64,000 nucleotides of DNA from positions 62,001 to 126,000 of the forward strand of contig NZ_CP030033.1 of NCBI RefSeq assembly GCF_003611035.1. The letters are read 5' to 3'. How positions within the stretch are numbered: position 1 is the stretch's first letter; every line of letters begins with the position of its first letter. Shown piece by piece: positions 7,325 through 16,956 of the stretch. Made by a program: the position numbers and the translations under genes. The notes under the pieces were generated by a model. The model worked only from the letters and a program-made list of their open reading frames with translations. It was not told the DNA's origin and searched no databases. Source of the DNA: Cryobacterium soli. GTDB lineage: Bacteria > Actinomycetota > Actinomycetes > Actinomycetales > Microbacteriaceae.

Positions 7325-10300
7325 ATGACGTACCCGAAGTCCCCCGAAGACAACCAGTCCGATTCGGCCAGCCCCGACGCCGCCGTCGTTCCCTCCCCGA
7401 ACTTCCCGCAGATCGAGGGCGAAGTCCTCGACTTCTGGGCGAAGGACGGCACCTTCCAGGCGTCCATCGACAACCGCGAGGGTGCCCCTGAATGGGTCTT
7501 CTACGACGGCCCTCCCTTCGCCAACGGCCTGCCGCACTACGGCCACCTGCTCACCGGTTACGCCAAGGACCTGTTCCCGCGTTTCCAGACCATGCGCGGC
7601 AAGCAGGTGCACCGCCGGTTCGGCTGGGACACCCACGGCCTGCCCGCCGAGCTGGAGGCGGAGCGGAAGCTCGGCATCACCGACAAGAGCCAGATCGAAC
7701 AGATGGGCCTGGCCGCGTTCAACGCCGTCGCCCGGGAATCGGTGCTGGAATACACCAAGGACTGGGAGACCTACGTCACCCGCCAGGCCCGCTGGGTCGA
7801 CTTCGAGAACGACTACAAGACCCTCGACATCACCTTCATGGAATCGGTGATCTGGGCGTTCAAGGAACTGCACACCAAGGGACTGGCCTACGAGGGCTAC
7901 CGGGTGCTGCCGTACTGCTGGCGCGACCAGACCCCGCTGTCCAACCACGAGCTGCGCATGGACGACGACGTCTACAAGATGCGCCAGGACCAGACCGTCA
8001 CGGTCACCTTCCCGCTCGTGGGCGCCAAGGCCGAGACCCTCGGCCTCACCGCCGTGCGCGCCCTGGCCTGGACCACGACCCCGTGGACCCTGCCGACCAA
8101 CCTCGCGCTGGCCGTTGGCCCGGACATCGTCTACGCCGTCGTCCCCGCGGGCCCCAACGGCACCCCGGATGCCGAGGTGTTGCGTGAACAGGCCGGCGCC
8201 GTGTCCGGCACCGAGGTTCTCGGCGGCGAATACCTGCTGGCCATCGACCTCGTCGGCAGCTACGCCAAGGACCTCGGCTACGAGAGCGCCGCCGGCGCGA
8301 CTACCGCCATCAGCCGCACCATCACCGGACGCGAGCTCGAAGGCGTCTCCTACGACCGCCTCTTCGACTACTACGCCGACGAGAGCGAGTGGGGCACCCA
8401 GAACGCCTGGCGTTTCGTCGTCGCGGACTACGTCACCACCAGCGACGGCACCGGCATCGTGCACCAGGCGCCCGCCTACGGCGAGGAAGACCAGACAGTC
8501 TGCCAGGCCTATGGCATCCCGGTGATCCTGTCCCTCGACGACGGCGGCAAGTTCCTGCCCGAGGTCACCGAGGTCGCTGGGCAGCTCTGGAGCGACGCCA
8601 ACAAGCCGCTCACCCAGCTGGTCAAGTCGCAGGGCCGGCTGCTCCGCCAGGCCAGCTACGAGCACTCCTACCCGCACTGCTGGCGCTGCCGCAACCCGCT
8701 GATCTACAAGGCCGTCTCGAGCTGGTTCGTGCGTGTCACCGACTTCCGTGACCGTATGGTCGACCTCAACCAGGAGGTGAACTGGGTTCCGGAGAACGTC
8801 AAGGACGGCCAGTTCGGCAAGTGGATCGGCAATGCCCGCGACTGGTCGATCAGCCGCAACCGCTACTGGGGCTCGCCCATCCCGGTCTGGAAGAGCGACA
8901 ACCCGGCCTACCCGCGCATCGACGTCTACGGTTCGCTCGACGAGCTCGAGGCCGATTTCGGCGTGCGCCCCACCGACCTGCACCGCCCCTACATCGACGA
9001 ACTCACCCGGCCCAACCCCGACGACCCCACCGGGCAGTCCACCATGCGGCGCATCGAGGATGTCCTCGACGTCTGGTTCGACTCCGGATCGATGCCGTTC
9101 GCCCAGGTGCACTACCCGTTCGAGAACCGCGAATGGTTCGAGTCGCACAACCCAGCCGACTTCATCGTTGAGTACATCGGGCAGACCCGCGGCTGGTTCT
9201 ACCTGCTGCACGTGCTCTCCACGGCGCTGTTCGACCGGCCGGCCTTCAAGAACGTCGTCAGCCACGGCATCGTGCTCGGCAACGACGGCCAGAAGATGAG
9301 CAAGTCGCTGCGCAACTACCCCAACGTCAACGAGGTCTTCGACCGCGACGGCTCGGACGCCATGCGATGGTTCCTGATGAGCTCGCCGGTCCTCCGCGGC
9401 GGCAACCTCATCGTCACCGAAGAGGGCATCCGCGAGGGCACCCGCCAGATGCTGCTGCCGCTCTGGAGCACCTGGTATTTCTTCTCGCTCTACGCCAACG
9501 CCTCCGGCTACACCGCCACCTGGCGCACAGACTCCACCGATGTGCTCGACCGCTACCTGCTGGCGAAAACCCGCGACCTCATCGAGGACGTCACCGGCGA
9601 CCTCGAACGGCTCGACAGCACGCTGGCCGCCTCGCGCCTGCGCGACTTCGCCGACGTTCTCACCAACTGGTACGTGCGCCGCTCCCGCGACAGGTTCTGG
9701 GGCGGCGTCGCCGCCGACGGCACCGGGTCGGAAGCCTTCGACACCCTGTACACCGTGCTCGAGACCGTCACCCGGGTGGCAGCGCCGCTGCTCCCGCTGG
9801 TCACCGAGCGCATCTGGCAGGGCCTGACCGGCGGCCGCAGTGTGCACCTCACCGACTGGCCCGACGCCACGGTCTTCCCCGCCGACCCCGGACTGGTCAC
9901 GGCCATGGACCAGGTTCGCCTGATCAGCTCCACAGTGCTGTCGCTCCGCAAGAAGGCGGGCCTGCGCGTTCGGCTGCCGCTGGCCAACCTCACCGTGGTC
10001 ACCACGGAGACGAGCGCCCTGGCCGGGTTCGAGGGCATCCTGCGCGACGAGCTGAACGTCAAGTCGGTCACCCTCGTCGAACAGGAGGCGGACAGCGCCG
10101 AGAGCTACGGCATCACCTCGAAGCTCACCGTCAACGCCCGCGCCGCCGGCCCGAGGCTCGGCAAGCAGGTGCAGCAGGTCATCAAGGCCGCCCGCACCGG
10201 CGACTGGTCGGAGACCGATGGCGTCGTCACCGCCGGCGGCATCGCGCTGCAGGCGGGGGAGTACGAGCTGGAGCTGCAGTCGGCCTCCACCTCGGCCGAC

Positions 10301-10750
10301 ACCGAGTCGGTGCTGCACAACGCCGCCCTCGCCCTGCTCACCGGCGGCGGGTTCGTACTGCTGGAGACCACCACCACCCCTGAGCTCGAGGCCGAGGGCC
10401 TGGCCCGCGACCTGATCCGGGCCGTGCAGGACACCCGCAAGTCCGCCGGCTTCGAGGTCAGCGACCGGATCCGCCTGGACCTGGTGTTCTTCGACGAGGC
10501 TGATGCCGCCACCTTCGGCCTGGCCTCGGGCGTCGACGTCGCCGGCGAAACCCTGGCCGTCCGCTTCACCACCCACTCGGCCGCCTCCGTCGCCGACGAG
10601 GTGCTGAAGGCCGGGACCCCCTCCGAATGGTTGCCGGGCCTGACCGGCGCCGCCGTCGAGCACTATGTGCGCTTCGAGGCCGACCACTACGCGAACCGAG
10701 GACCGGTCATCGTGGCCGTCGCCCGTGACAAAGGAACCATCAATGTCTGA
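7325..10750 (+). CDS. ileS: Isoleucyl-tRNA synthetase
   Basis: This 1141-residue class I synthetase charges tRNA-Ile in the cytoplasm. It carries the HIGH-type motif as HYGH (residues 71-74, after FANGLP) and KMSKS at about 657-661. The editing domain lies between them, and a long anticodon-binding and C-terminal region follows. Length, the HYGH variant and the long C-terminus indicate the eukaryote-like type 2 IleRS, a class often tolerant of mupirocin. The ATG at 7325 is chosen because AGGAG lies four bases upstream; a longer frame would cover the T-box leader. Its last codons overlap the folC start by eight bases. Confidence 0.97.
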   Translation: MTYPKSPEDNQSDSASPDAAVVPSPNFPQIEGEVLDFWAKDGTFQASIDNREGAPEWVFYDGPPFANGLPHYGHLLTGYAKDLFPRFQTMRGKQVHRRFGWDTHGLPAELEAERKLGITDKSQIEQMGLAAFNAVARESVLEYTKDWETYVTRQARWVDFENDYKTLDITFMESVIWAFKELHTKGLAYEGYRVLPYCWRDQTPLSNHELRMDDDVYKMRQDQTVTVTFPLVGAKAETLGLTAVRALAWTTTPWTLPTNLALAVGPDIVYAVVPAGPNGTPDAEVLREQAGAVSGTEVLGGEYLLAIDLVGSYAKDLGYESAAGATTAISRTITGRELEGVSYDRLFDYYADESEWGTQNAWRFVVADYVTTSDGTGIVHQAPAYGEEDQTVCQAYGIPVILSLDDGGKFLPEVTEVAGQLWSDANKPLTQLVKSQGRLLRQASYEHSYPHCWRCRNPLIYKAVSSWFVRVTDFRDRMVDLNQEVNWVPENVKDGQFGKWIGNARDWSISRNRYWGSPIPVWKSDNPAYPRIDVYGSLDELEADFGVRPTDLHRPYIDELTRPNPDDPTGQSTMRRIEDVLDVWFDSGSMPFAQVHYPFENREWFESHNPADFIVEYIGQTRGWFYLLHVLSTALFDRPAFKNVVSHGIVLGNDGQKMSKSLRNYPNVNEVFDRDGSDAMRWFLMSSPVLRGGNLIVTEEGIREGTRQMLLPLWSTWYFFSLYANASGYTATWRTDSTDVLDRYLLAKTRDLIEDVTGDLERLDSTLAASRLRDFADVLTNWYVRRSRDRFWGGVAADGTGSEAFDTLYTVLETVTRVAAPLLPLVTERIWQGLTGGRSVHLTDWPDATVFPADPGLVTAMDQVRLISSTVLSLRKKAGLRVRLPLANLTVVTTETSALAGFEGILRDELNVKSVTLVEQEADSAESYGITSKLTVNARAAGPRLGKQVQQVIKAARTGDWSETDGVVTAGGIALQAGEYELELQSASTSADTESVLHNAALALLTGGGFVLLETTTTPELEAEGLARDLIRAVQDTRKSAGFEVSDRIRLDLVFFDEADAATFGLASGVDVAGETLAVRFTTHSAASVADEVLKAGTPSEWLPGLTGAAVEHYVRFEADHYANRGPVIVAVARDKGTINV

Positions 10751-12113
10751 CGACTACTTCCCCGACGAATTCCGTGACGCCGGCGACGCCGTCTTCGCCG
10801 CCCTCCTCGAGCGGGTGGGCGAGAGCGCCCCGCAGCCGCGCCTGCAAGCCACCCGGCGCGCGGTCGAGCTGCTCGGCGACCCGCAGAGCTCCTACCCGAT
10901 CATCCACGTCACCGGCACCAACGGGAAGACGAGCACCAGCCGCATCATCGAGAGCATCCTGCGCGCCTACGGTCTGCGCACCGGGCTGCTGGTGAGCCCG
11001 CACCTCGTGCGGCTCAACGAGCGCATCGTGATCGACGGTGCCCCCATCAGCGACGAGGCCCTCGCCGCGAACTGGGCCGACATCCAGCCCTATCTCACGA
11101 TGGTCGACACCGAGCTCGAGACCGCCGGAGAGGTGCCGCTGACCTTCTTCGAGGCCCTCACCGTCCTGGCGTTCGCCTGCTTCGCCGACGCCCCCGTGGA
11201 CGTCGTCGTGCTCGAGGTGGGCATGGGCGGCGAATGGGACTCCACGAACGTGGCCGACGGCCAGGTCGCCGTCTTCACCCCGATCGCCCTGGACCACACC
11301 AAGCGGCTGGGCAGCACCGTCACCGAGATCGCGCGCACCAAGTCGGGCATCATCAAGCCCGCCGCGGCCGTGGTCACCGCCGCCCAGACGCCGGAGGTGC
11401 TCGCCGAACTGTCCCGGGCCGCCGAGTTGACCGAGTCCACCCTGGTCGGCGAGGGCGCCGACTTCGCCCTCCTCGCCAGCCACGTCGCCGTCGGCGGCCA
11501 GCTCATCTCGGTGCGCGGCATCGCCGGCACCTACTCGGAGCTGTTCCTGCCGCTCTACGGCACCCACCAGGCGCAAAACGCCGCCGTGGCCATCGCCGCT
11601 GTCGAGTCATTCCTGGGTGCGGGCAGCCAAGCCCTCGTCGAGGACATCCTCGTGGAAGGCCTCGCCACCGCGACCTCGCCCGGCCGCCTGCAGCTGGTCG
11701 GCATCGAGCCGACCGTGCTCGTGGATGCCGCGCACAACCCGCACGGCGCCCTCGCCCTGACCGCCGCGCTGCAGAGCTACTTCGACTTCGACGAGATCAC
11801 CGTTGTGGTGGGCATCCTCGAGGACAAGGACGCCGCCGGCATCATCGAGGCGCTGCGCCCCGTGGCGACCCGGTTCCACGTCACCCAGTCCCACTCCGAA
11901 CGGGCCATCCCGGTCGACGACCTGGCCGACCTCGTCGACGAGATCGCCGGGTCCTCGGCCACCTTCCGCTACGGCGATCTCGCTCAGGCGCTCGACGCGG
12001 CGCGCGGCTGGGCCCAGGACGAACCCAAGCGCGCGGTGCTCGTGGCCGGATCGATCACCCTGGTCGGCGACGCCGTGGCCCTGGCCGACTCCGGGGACTG
12101 GATGACACCGTGA
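10743..12113 (+). CDS. folC: Dihydrofolate synthase / folylpolyglutamate synthase
   Basis: The 456-residue enzyme belongs to the Mur ligase superfamily. It attaches glutamate to dihydropteroate and folates using ATP. The P-loop is [13 protein letters not shown] near residues 55-67, followed by [22 protein letters not shown] and the C-terminal [10 protein letters not shown] motif, all in the order expected for FolC. The ATG at 10743 overlaps the end of ileS and has AAAGGA upstream. The gene order ileS-folC-DUF4233-ndk is a recurrent actinobacterial arrangement, here with coding overlaps that indicate one transcript. Confidence 0.95.
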   Translation: MSDDYFPDEFRDAGDAVFAALLERVGESAPQPRLQATRRAVELLGDPQSSYPIIHVTGTNGKTSTSRIIESILRAYGLRTGLLVSPHLVRLNERIVIDGAPISDEALAANWADIQPYLTMVDTELETAGEVPLTFFEALTVLAFACFADAPVDVVVLEVGMGGEWDSTNVADGQVAVFTPIALDHTKRLGSTVTEIARTKSGIIKPAAAVVTAAQTPEVLAELSRAAELTESTLVGEGADFALLASHVAVGGQLISVRGIAGTYSELFLPLYGTHQAQNAAVAIAAVESFLGAGSQALVEDILVEGLATATSPGRLQLVGIEPTVLVDAAHNPHGALALTAALQSYFDFDEITVVVGILEDKDAAGIIEALRPVATRFHVTQSHSERAIPVDDLADLVDEIAGSSATFRYGDLAQALDAARGWAQDEPKRAVLVAGSITLVGDAVALADSGDWMTP

Positions 12114-12457
12114 GCGCCGCCCGCGCCTCCTCGGTGCGCCGGTCGCTCGCCTCGATCGTGCTCGGCTTCGAGCTCATCGTGGTGTTCCTGGCCACCCTGG
12201 TGATCTTCGGACTCAGCGACCTGCCGCCCTGGGTCACCCTGGGCGGGGGAGCGTTGCTCTGCCTGATCATGGTGGCCACGCTCGGCTTGCTACGGTTCAC
12301 CTGGGCCTACGCGGTCGGATGGGCCATCCAGGTCGTCATCGTCGCCACCGGATTCCTCAACCCTGCCATGTTCGTGGTCGGGGCGCTTTTCGCCGGCATG
12401 TGGGCCTACTGCATGATCAGCGGTTCGCGGATCGACAGACAGAACAACGCCGCCTGA
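12110..12457 (+). CDS. DUF4233 family small membrane protein
   Basis: This 115-residue protein starts at a GTG overlapping the folC stop (GTGA). It has three to four hydrophobic segments (FELIVVFLATLVIFGL, VTLGGGALLCLIMVATLGLL, AVGWAIQVVIVATGF, AMFVVGALFAGMWAYCMI) and ends in a short polar tail. The sequence and position between folC and ndk match DUF4233, a family of unknown function almost restricted to Actinobacteria. It is cotranscribed with folate and nucleotide genes, but nothing in the sequence defines its role. Confidence 0.85.
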   Translation: MSAARASSVRRSLASIVLGFELIVVFLATLVIFGLSDLPPWVTLGGGALLCLIMVATLGLLRFTWAYAVGWAIQVVIVATGFLNPAMFVVGALFAGMWAYCMISGSRIDRQNNAA

Positions 12458-12522
12458 CCAGGCGCACCCATCCACCTCACAGCCGACTCGACCAGCACAG
12501 ACCGACAGCACAAGGAGAACAC

Positions 12523-12942
12523 ATGACCCAGGTCCAGGAAACACTCGTATTGGTCAAGCCCGACGGCGTGGCCCGCAACCTCTCCGGCGAGATCCTCCGC
12601 CGCATCGAGGCGAAGGGGTACTCCCTCGTCGACATCAAGCTCGTCCAGGCCGAGCGCACGCTCCTGGCCGAGCACTACGCCGAGCACGCCGGCAAGCCGT
12701 TCTTCGAGCCGCTCGTCGAATTCATGGAGAGCGGGTCGATCCTCGCCCTGCGTATCGCCGGTGACCGTGTGATCGAGGGCTTCCGTGCCCTGGCCGGCAC
12801 CACCGACCCCACCACAGCCGCTCCCGGAACCATCCGCGGCGACCTCGGCCGCGACTGGGGCCTGAAGGTTCAGCAGAACCTGGTTCACGGCTCCGACTCG
12901 CCCGAGTCGGCCGCCCGCGAACTGGCGCTCTGGTTCGCCTAA
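12523..12942 (+). CDS. ndk: Nucleoside-diphosphate kinase
   Basis: The 139-residue enzyme equilibrates NTP and NDP pools through a phosphohistidine. The active-site block NLVHGSDSPESAARE near residues 115-129 contains the catalytic His, and the N-terminal ETLVLVKPDGVARNLSG motif is typical. The ATG has AAGGAG about eight bases upstream, and the usual family length agrees with this start. It ends the ileS-folC operon. A strong hairpin directly downstream terminates it and the convergent VKOR gene. Confidence 0.97.
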   Translation: MTQVQETLVLVKPDGVARNLSGEILRRIEAKGYSLVDIKLVQAERTLLAEHYAEHAGKPFFEPLVEFMESGSILALRIAGDRVIEGFRALAGTTDPTTAAPGTIRGDLGRDWGLKVQQNLVHGSDSPESAARELALWFA

Positions 12943-12990
12943 ACGACCCGACTACCCGCGCCGTCCCACCCGCGAGCGGCTCTAGCTGCC

Positions 12991-13027
12991 GAAAAGCCCC
13001 GAAAACGTCGTGTTTTCGGGGCTTTTC
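12991..13027. terminator. Bidirectional intrinsic terminator between ndk and the VKOR gene
   Basis: A perfect 16-bp stem pairs 12991-13006 with 13012-13027 around a five-base loop. The arm core is CCCCGAAAAC, with an A-run on the left side and a T-run on the right, so it can act in both directions. It lies 48 bp after ndk and 15 bp from the end of the convergent gene. Confidence 0.9.
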
Positions 13028-13042
13028 TCGGTCCGCGAGCGT

Positions 13043-13642
13043 TTAGAGACGGTGCAGGAAGTCCATCTGCAGCTGGGCGACCGTCGCGGCGACCAGGTAG
13101 CAGGCGATCGTGATCACGAAGATCCAGGAATAGGCCACCGCCGCGAGGCGGCGCACCCGTGCCGGACCGGGGATGATGCCGGTCTTGAGGTTGTACAGGG
13201 TCACGGCCAGGAACACCGGGATCGTCACCACCCAGGTGACCATGCACCACGGGCACAGCACATCGAGCACGAAGAAGCTCTGGCCCATCAGCCAGATCAC
13301 AAAGGCCAGCGCACCGGTCACGCCGACGTTCAGGCCCAGCCAGAACCACCGCGCGAACCGGGCGCCGGACAGGATGGCGGCTCCGATCGTGATCACGACG
13401 CTCCACGCCGCCACCCCGATCAGCGGGTTCGGGAACCCGAAGAGAGCGCCCTGCCAGGAGCCGAGGTTGGTGCTGCATCCCACCAGGACACTGAAGTTGC
13501 AGGACAGCTGGGCCGTCGGATCCTCGAGCATCGTGAACTTGTCCAGCGTGAGAGCGAAGGCGGCGGCGAAGCCGATCGCCCCCGCAACGATAAGGAAGAC
13601 AGCGAGGCCGACGGGAGGCTTTTTCGACGAGGTGAGGGGCAC
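13043..13642 (-). CDS. Vitamin K epoxide reductase (VKOR) family membrane protein
   Basis: The 199-residue protein has four to five transmembrane segments and the VKOR cysteine pairs: C48 and C56 in the first external loop (CNFSVLVGC) and C130-P-W-C133 in the quinone-reactive site. Actinobacterial VKOR homologues reoxidise extracytoplasmic disulfide-forming proteins and pass the electrons to menaquinone. No thioredoxin-like domain is fused here, so a separate DsbA-like partner would be needed. The gene is divergent from the rne leader and shares a terminator with ndk. Confidence 0.93.
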   Translation of the reverse strand: MPLTSSKKPPVGLAVFLIVAGAIGFAAAFALTLDKFTMLEDPTAQLSCNFSVLVGCSTNLGSWQGALFGFPNPLIGVAAWSVVITIGAAILSGARFARWFWLGLNVGVTGALAFVIWLMGQSFFVLDVLCPWCMVTWVVTIPVFLAVTLYNLKTGIIPGPARVRRLAAVAYSWIFVITIACYLVAATVAQLQMDFLHRL

Positions 13643-13689
13643 ATTCGGATTATGTCATGTGTCGCGCGCGAGTCTCTGGGAATGCGTGC

Positions 13690-13919
13690 GATAATCGAAA
13701 CAGTCGTTTGAGCCGCGCTCAAACCGATGCCAAAAGGCTTAATGGGCTTACATTCGCCCAGATTCATTGGTCGTAGACCAAAGGTATTAGCAACCAGAGC
13801 CACGGGCCGGTTGCGTCAACGCAATAGGATTCGCGGGGTTGTCGCGTAAGCGGGAACGTCGCACGAGAGAGTAACCGAGTGGGTGGCGCGGTCGCCCACA
13901 CCGGTCAAGGAGCGCACCA
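13690..13919 (+). promoter_or_regulatory. Promoter and structured leader of the RNase E/G gene
   Basis: A likely -10 GATAAT (13690-13695, extended by TGC) is followed by a leader of about 220 nt. Four small inverted repeats follow one another: GTTTGAGC/GCTCAAAC (13706-13724, CGC loop), TGGGC/GCCCA (13743-13760), TTGGTC/GACCAA (13767-13781, GTA loop) and TTGCG/CGCAA (near 13811-13824, TCAA loop). None has a T-run, so they are not simple terminators. The ribosome site AAGGAG is at 13908-13913. RNase E mRNAs in other bacteria are autoregulated through leader hairpins; the same role here is inferred. Confidence 0.6.
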
Positions 13920-16652
13920 GTGATGGTGGAAGACAACGAAAACAAGAAGCGCAAGGGCCTGTTCGGCACTCGCAAAACCACCAGGAAGGCGGCACCGGCA
14001 CAGCAGTCTCCAGTACAGCAGACTCCGGTCGAGCAGGTTCCCCCGCAGACTCCGAACCTGTTGGAACCCGTCGCAACGCCCGTCACGGTCGACGAGGCCG
14101 TGGACCAGCCGGTCGCTTTCCCCGCCCTGCCCACCCCGTTCGACGAAACCGTCGAGGTGGTCCGCCGTCCCACGACATCGCTGATCTTCCAGGCGCCGGC
14201 GATCCTGCCCGCCCCGGTCCGGTCCGGCGGTCGCCAGCTCGACGACGAGGATGACGACGCCGACGAGAGCTCGACGGTGCGCCGTCGTGCCCGCCGACGC
14301 ACCGGCGAGGAGGGCCGCAGCGACGACCCGGCCAACACCGTTGTGCGGGTGCGCACCCCGCGCGAACCCGAACTCATCACCGAACCGCAGCGCATCAAGG
14401 GCTCCACCCGGCTCGAGGCGAAGAAGCAGCGCCGCCGTGACGGCCGCGACGCCGGACGTCGACGCCCCGTCATCACCGAAGCCGAGTTCCTCGCCCGCCG
14501 TGAGTCCGTCGACCGTGCCATGGTCGTGCGTGCCAAGCACAATAAGATCCAGATCGGCGTGCTCGAAGACGGCGTGCTGGTCGAGCACTACGTGGCCAAG
14601 AACCAGGACGCGTCGCTCATCGGCAACGTGTACCTCGGCCGCGTGCAGAACGTGCTTCCCAGCATGGAAGCCGCATTCGTCGACATCGGACGCGGCCGCA
14701 ACGCCGTGCTGTACTCCGGTGAGGTCGACTGGGACGCTGCCGCGGTGAACTCGCCCGGTGGCACCCAGACCCGTCGCATCGAACTGGCCCTCAAGCCCGG
14801 CGACAAGGTCCTTGTGCAGGTCACCAAGGACCCCGTCGGGCACAAGGGCGCCCGGTTGACCAGCCAGGTCTCCCTGCCCGGCCGGTATCTCGTCTACGTG
14901 CCCAACGGGTCGATGAACGGCATCAGCCGCAAGCTGCCCGACACCGAGCGTGCCCGGCTCAAGAAGATCCTCAAGGAGGTCCTGCCCGACAACGTGGGCG
15001 TCATCGTGCGCACCGCGGCAGAGGGCGCGACCGACGAGCAGCTCACCCTCGACGTGAACCGGCTGACCGCCCAATGGGCGTCCATCGCCAAGCAGGTCGA
15101 GACGGTATCGGGTCCTGCCCTGCTGCACAGCGAACCCGATCTGCTCATCAAGATCGTGCGTGACGTCTTCAACGAGGACTTCCACAAGATGGTCATCTCC
15201 GGTGACGACGCGCAGGAAGTCATCGAGTCTTACCTGCGCCAGGTGGCCCCCGACCTCGTCGAGCGCGTGCAGCGCTACGAGGGCGAGCGCGACGCGTTCG
15301 ACGAGTACCGCATCTCCGAGCAGATCGAGAAGGCGCTGGACCGCAAGGTCTGGCTGCCGTCGGGCGGTTCGCTCGTGATCGACCGCACCGAGGCCATGAC
15401 CGTGGTCGACGTCAACACCGGCAAGTTCGTCGGTTCAGGCGGCAACCTCGAAGAGACCGTCACCAAGAACAACCTCGAAGCGGCGGACGAGATCGTGCGT
15501 CAGCTGCGCCTGCGGGACATCGGCGGCATCATCGTCGTCGACTTCATCGACATGGTGCTCGAGTCCAACCGCGACCTGGTGCTCCGCCGCCTGGTCGAAT
15601 GCCTCAGCCGGGACCGCACCAAGCACCAGGTGGCCGAGGTCACCTCGCTCGGACTCGTGCAGATGACCCGCAAGAAGCTCGGCCTTGGCCTGCTGGAGTC
15701 ATTCAGCGAGAACTGCGAGACCTGCGCCGGCCGCGGAATCGTCATCCACCACGATCCCGTCGTCAAGCACCGCCAGACCGCGCAGCCGGCTCAGGAGCGC
15801 CGCCCGCGCAGCAAGTCGGCCGGCAACGGCAACGCCAATGGCAGCGGCTCGTCGCACCAGGACGGCGGCAACTCCGGTCAGCGTGGCGGCCACACCCCGC
15901 CCGCCGCCCACACCGACTCGGTCAAGGCCGGCCCTGGCACGCACGGCATCACCGAGGACGCCAAGCACGCCCTCGCGCTGATCGCCGCTCGCACCATCTC
16001 CCGGTCGCTCACCGGATCGATTCCCGTGATCGCCCCGAACGAGTCGGATGCGGCTTCGGCTCTGCCCGCCGCCACCGAGACGGAAGGCGCCACTGCACCG
16101 AGCGCTGCTCAGACGAGCACCGCTTCGACCGGCAGTTCGACTCCGATCTCCGAGCCGGGCACCGACAGCGCTCCGACGGGGGAGTCCGCAGCCGTGGACA
16201 CCACCACCGATCCGGCCGCTGACGGCGGCGCCCCCGCCTCGCGCGGCGCGGCGCGTAACCGGTCGGGCGGGCGTTCGGACAACCGCACGGACAACCGCTC
16301 CGGCGCGCGCACGACGTCCCGTTCCGACGACCGCGCCCCAGAGGCTGCTGCCTCGACGGGGCAGCCCGCCGAGGACCTGGCCGCAGGGGAGCGCACCGAG
16401 GTCGCGGCTCAGCTGGTTGCCGACGCGTCCGAGGGTGTCGCGATTCTCGACATCCCGGTGAAGAAATCACCGCGCAGTCGTCGTCCGGTCAGCAAGCAGG
16501 TCACCGACCAGCTGCTCGATTCGGTTCTGGACTCACTGCCGGAGCCCAAGCAGCCCGGTCAGGGCCGCTCGCGCAGCCGGCGGGTCACGACGGCCGGTGG
16601 CTCGACGACCTCGGTGCAGCCCATCGTGGTGCCAACGACAGACCAGAAGTAG
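13920..16652 (+). CDS. rne: Ribonuclease E/G family endoribonuclease
   Basis: The 910-residue protein is the main single-strand endoribonuclease for mRNA decay and rRNA processing. A disordered, charged N-terminal arm of about 200 residues precedes the S1 domain (about 210-290). The catalytic core follows, with metal-binding Asp497 in TVVDVNTG and Asp541 in VVDFID. The zinc-link motif is C599-E-T-C602. The C-terminal 300 residues are low-complexity Gly/Ser/Ala/Arg-rich, probably a scaffold. This order, with the catalytic core in the centre, is the actinobacterial RNase E/G arrangement. GTG 13920 and ATG 13923 are both compatible with the ribosome site. Confidence 0.95.
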   Translation: MMVEDNENKKRKGLFGTRKTTRKAAPAQQSPVQQTPVEQVPPQTPNLLEPVATPVTVDEAVDQPVAFPALPTPFDETVEVVRRPTTSLIFQAPAILPAPVRSGGRQLDDEDDDADESSTVRRRARRRTGEEGRSDDPANTVVRVRTPREPELITEPQRIKGSTRLEAKKQRRRDGRDAGRRRPVITEAEFLARRESVDRAMVVRAKHNKIQIGVLEDGVLVEHYVAKNQDASLIGNVYLGRVQNVLPSMEAAFVDIGRGRNAVLYSGEVDWDAAAVNSPGGTQTRRIELALKPGDKVLVQVTKDPVGHKGARLTSQVSLPGRYLVYVPNGSMNGISRKLPDTERARLKKILKEVLPDNVGVIVRTAAEGATDEQLTLDVNRLTAQWASIAKQVETVSGPALLHSEPDLLIKIVRDVFNEDFHKMVISGDDAQEVIESYLRQVAPDLVERVQRYEGERDAFDEYRISEQIEKALDRKVWLPSGGSLVIDRTEAMTVVDVNTGKFVGSGGNLEETVTKNNLEAADEIVRQLRLRDIGGIIVVDFIDMVLESNRDLVLRRLVECLSRDRTKHQVAEVTSLGLVQMTRKKLGLGLLESFSENCETCAGRGIVIHHDPVVKHRQTAQPAQERRPRSKSAGNGNANGSGSSHQDGGNSGQRGGHTPPAAHTDSVKAGPGTHGITEDAKHALALIAARTISRSLTGSIPVIAPNESDAASALPAATETEGATAPSAAQTSTASTGSSTPISEPGTDSAPTGESAAVDTTTDPAADGGAPASRGAARNRSGGRSDNRTDNRSGARTTSRSDDRAPEAAASTGQPAEDLAAGERTEVAAQLVADASEGVAILDIPVKKSPRSRRPVSKQVTDQLLDSVLDSLPEPKQPGQGRSRSRRVTTAGGSTTSVQPIVVPTTDQK

Positions 16653-16667
16653 CAGCGGGACAAGCAG

Positions 16668-16709
16668 GACCACAGCGGCGCCACCCTCACGGGTGGCGCC
16701 GCTGTGGTC
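16668..16709 (+). terminator. Strong hairpin after the RNase E/G gene
   Basis: A perfect 19-bp GC-rich stem (16668-16686 with 16691-16709) closes on a TCAC tetraloop, 15 bp after the rne stop codon. There is no T-run, so it may work as a U-less terminator or as a 3' stabilising element for the mRNA. Confidence 0.75.
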
Positions 16710-16740
16710 GTATGGTGACACCGCCACCAGGGCGGTCGCA

Positions 16741-16866
16741 GTCTGCCTTCCCGAGACTGCCTTCCCGAGACTGCCTTCCCGAGACTGCCTTCCCGAGACT
16801 GCCTTCCCGAGACTGCCTTCCCGAGACTGCCTTCCCGAGACTGCTGTCCCGGGACTGCCGTGGCGA
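16741..16866. repeat. 14-bp tandem repeat array (about nine units)
   Basis: The unit GACTGCCTTCCCGA is repeated head to tail. The first unit has one difference, six identical copies follow up to 16838, and two diverged units end at 16866. Fourteen is not a multiple of three, so any ORF through it changes frame with copy number; I treat it as non-coding. It sits between the rne terminator and the promoter of the 16957 operon. The rest of the 304-bp gap holds that terminator and the operon's -10 signal. Confidence 0.9.
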
Positions 16867-16944
16867 GACCGACTGCACGCTGCCGGTTCGGCCCGGCGGT
16901 GCACACTCCGCGTCGCCCTATTCGGCACCGCAATATCGCCACGG

Positions 16945-16950
16945 TAAGCT
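16945..16950 (+). promoter_or_regulatory. Candidate -10 element for a leaderless operon transcript
   Basis: TAAGCT ends exactly six bases before the ATG at 16957. This places the transcription start on or next to the A of the start codon. There is no Shine-Dalgarno sequence before this ATG. The -35 region (TTCGGC, 18 bp upstream) is weak. Confidence 0.5.
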
Positions 16951-16956
16951 CGACCC

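Noticed and set aside
7112..10687. A 1191-codon open frame antisense to ileS
   Set aside because: It mirrors ileS in a high-GC genome, where antisense frames stay open by codon bias. It lacks a ribosome site and domain, and is very rich in Gly, Val and Ala with shadow-like periodicity.
16741..16866. CRISPR array at the 14-bp repeats
   Set aside because: Units are directly adjacent with no spacers and are too short, and no cas genes are present.
16559..16947. Coding frames through the 14-bp repeat array on both strands
   Set aside because: All are generated by the repeat itself, overlap each other and the rne terminator, and have no ribosome site.
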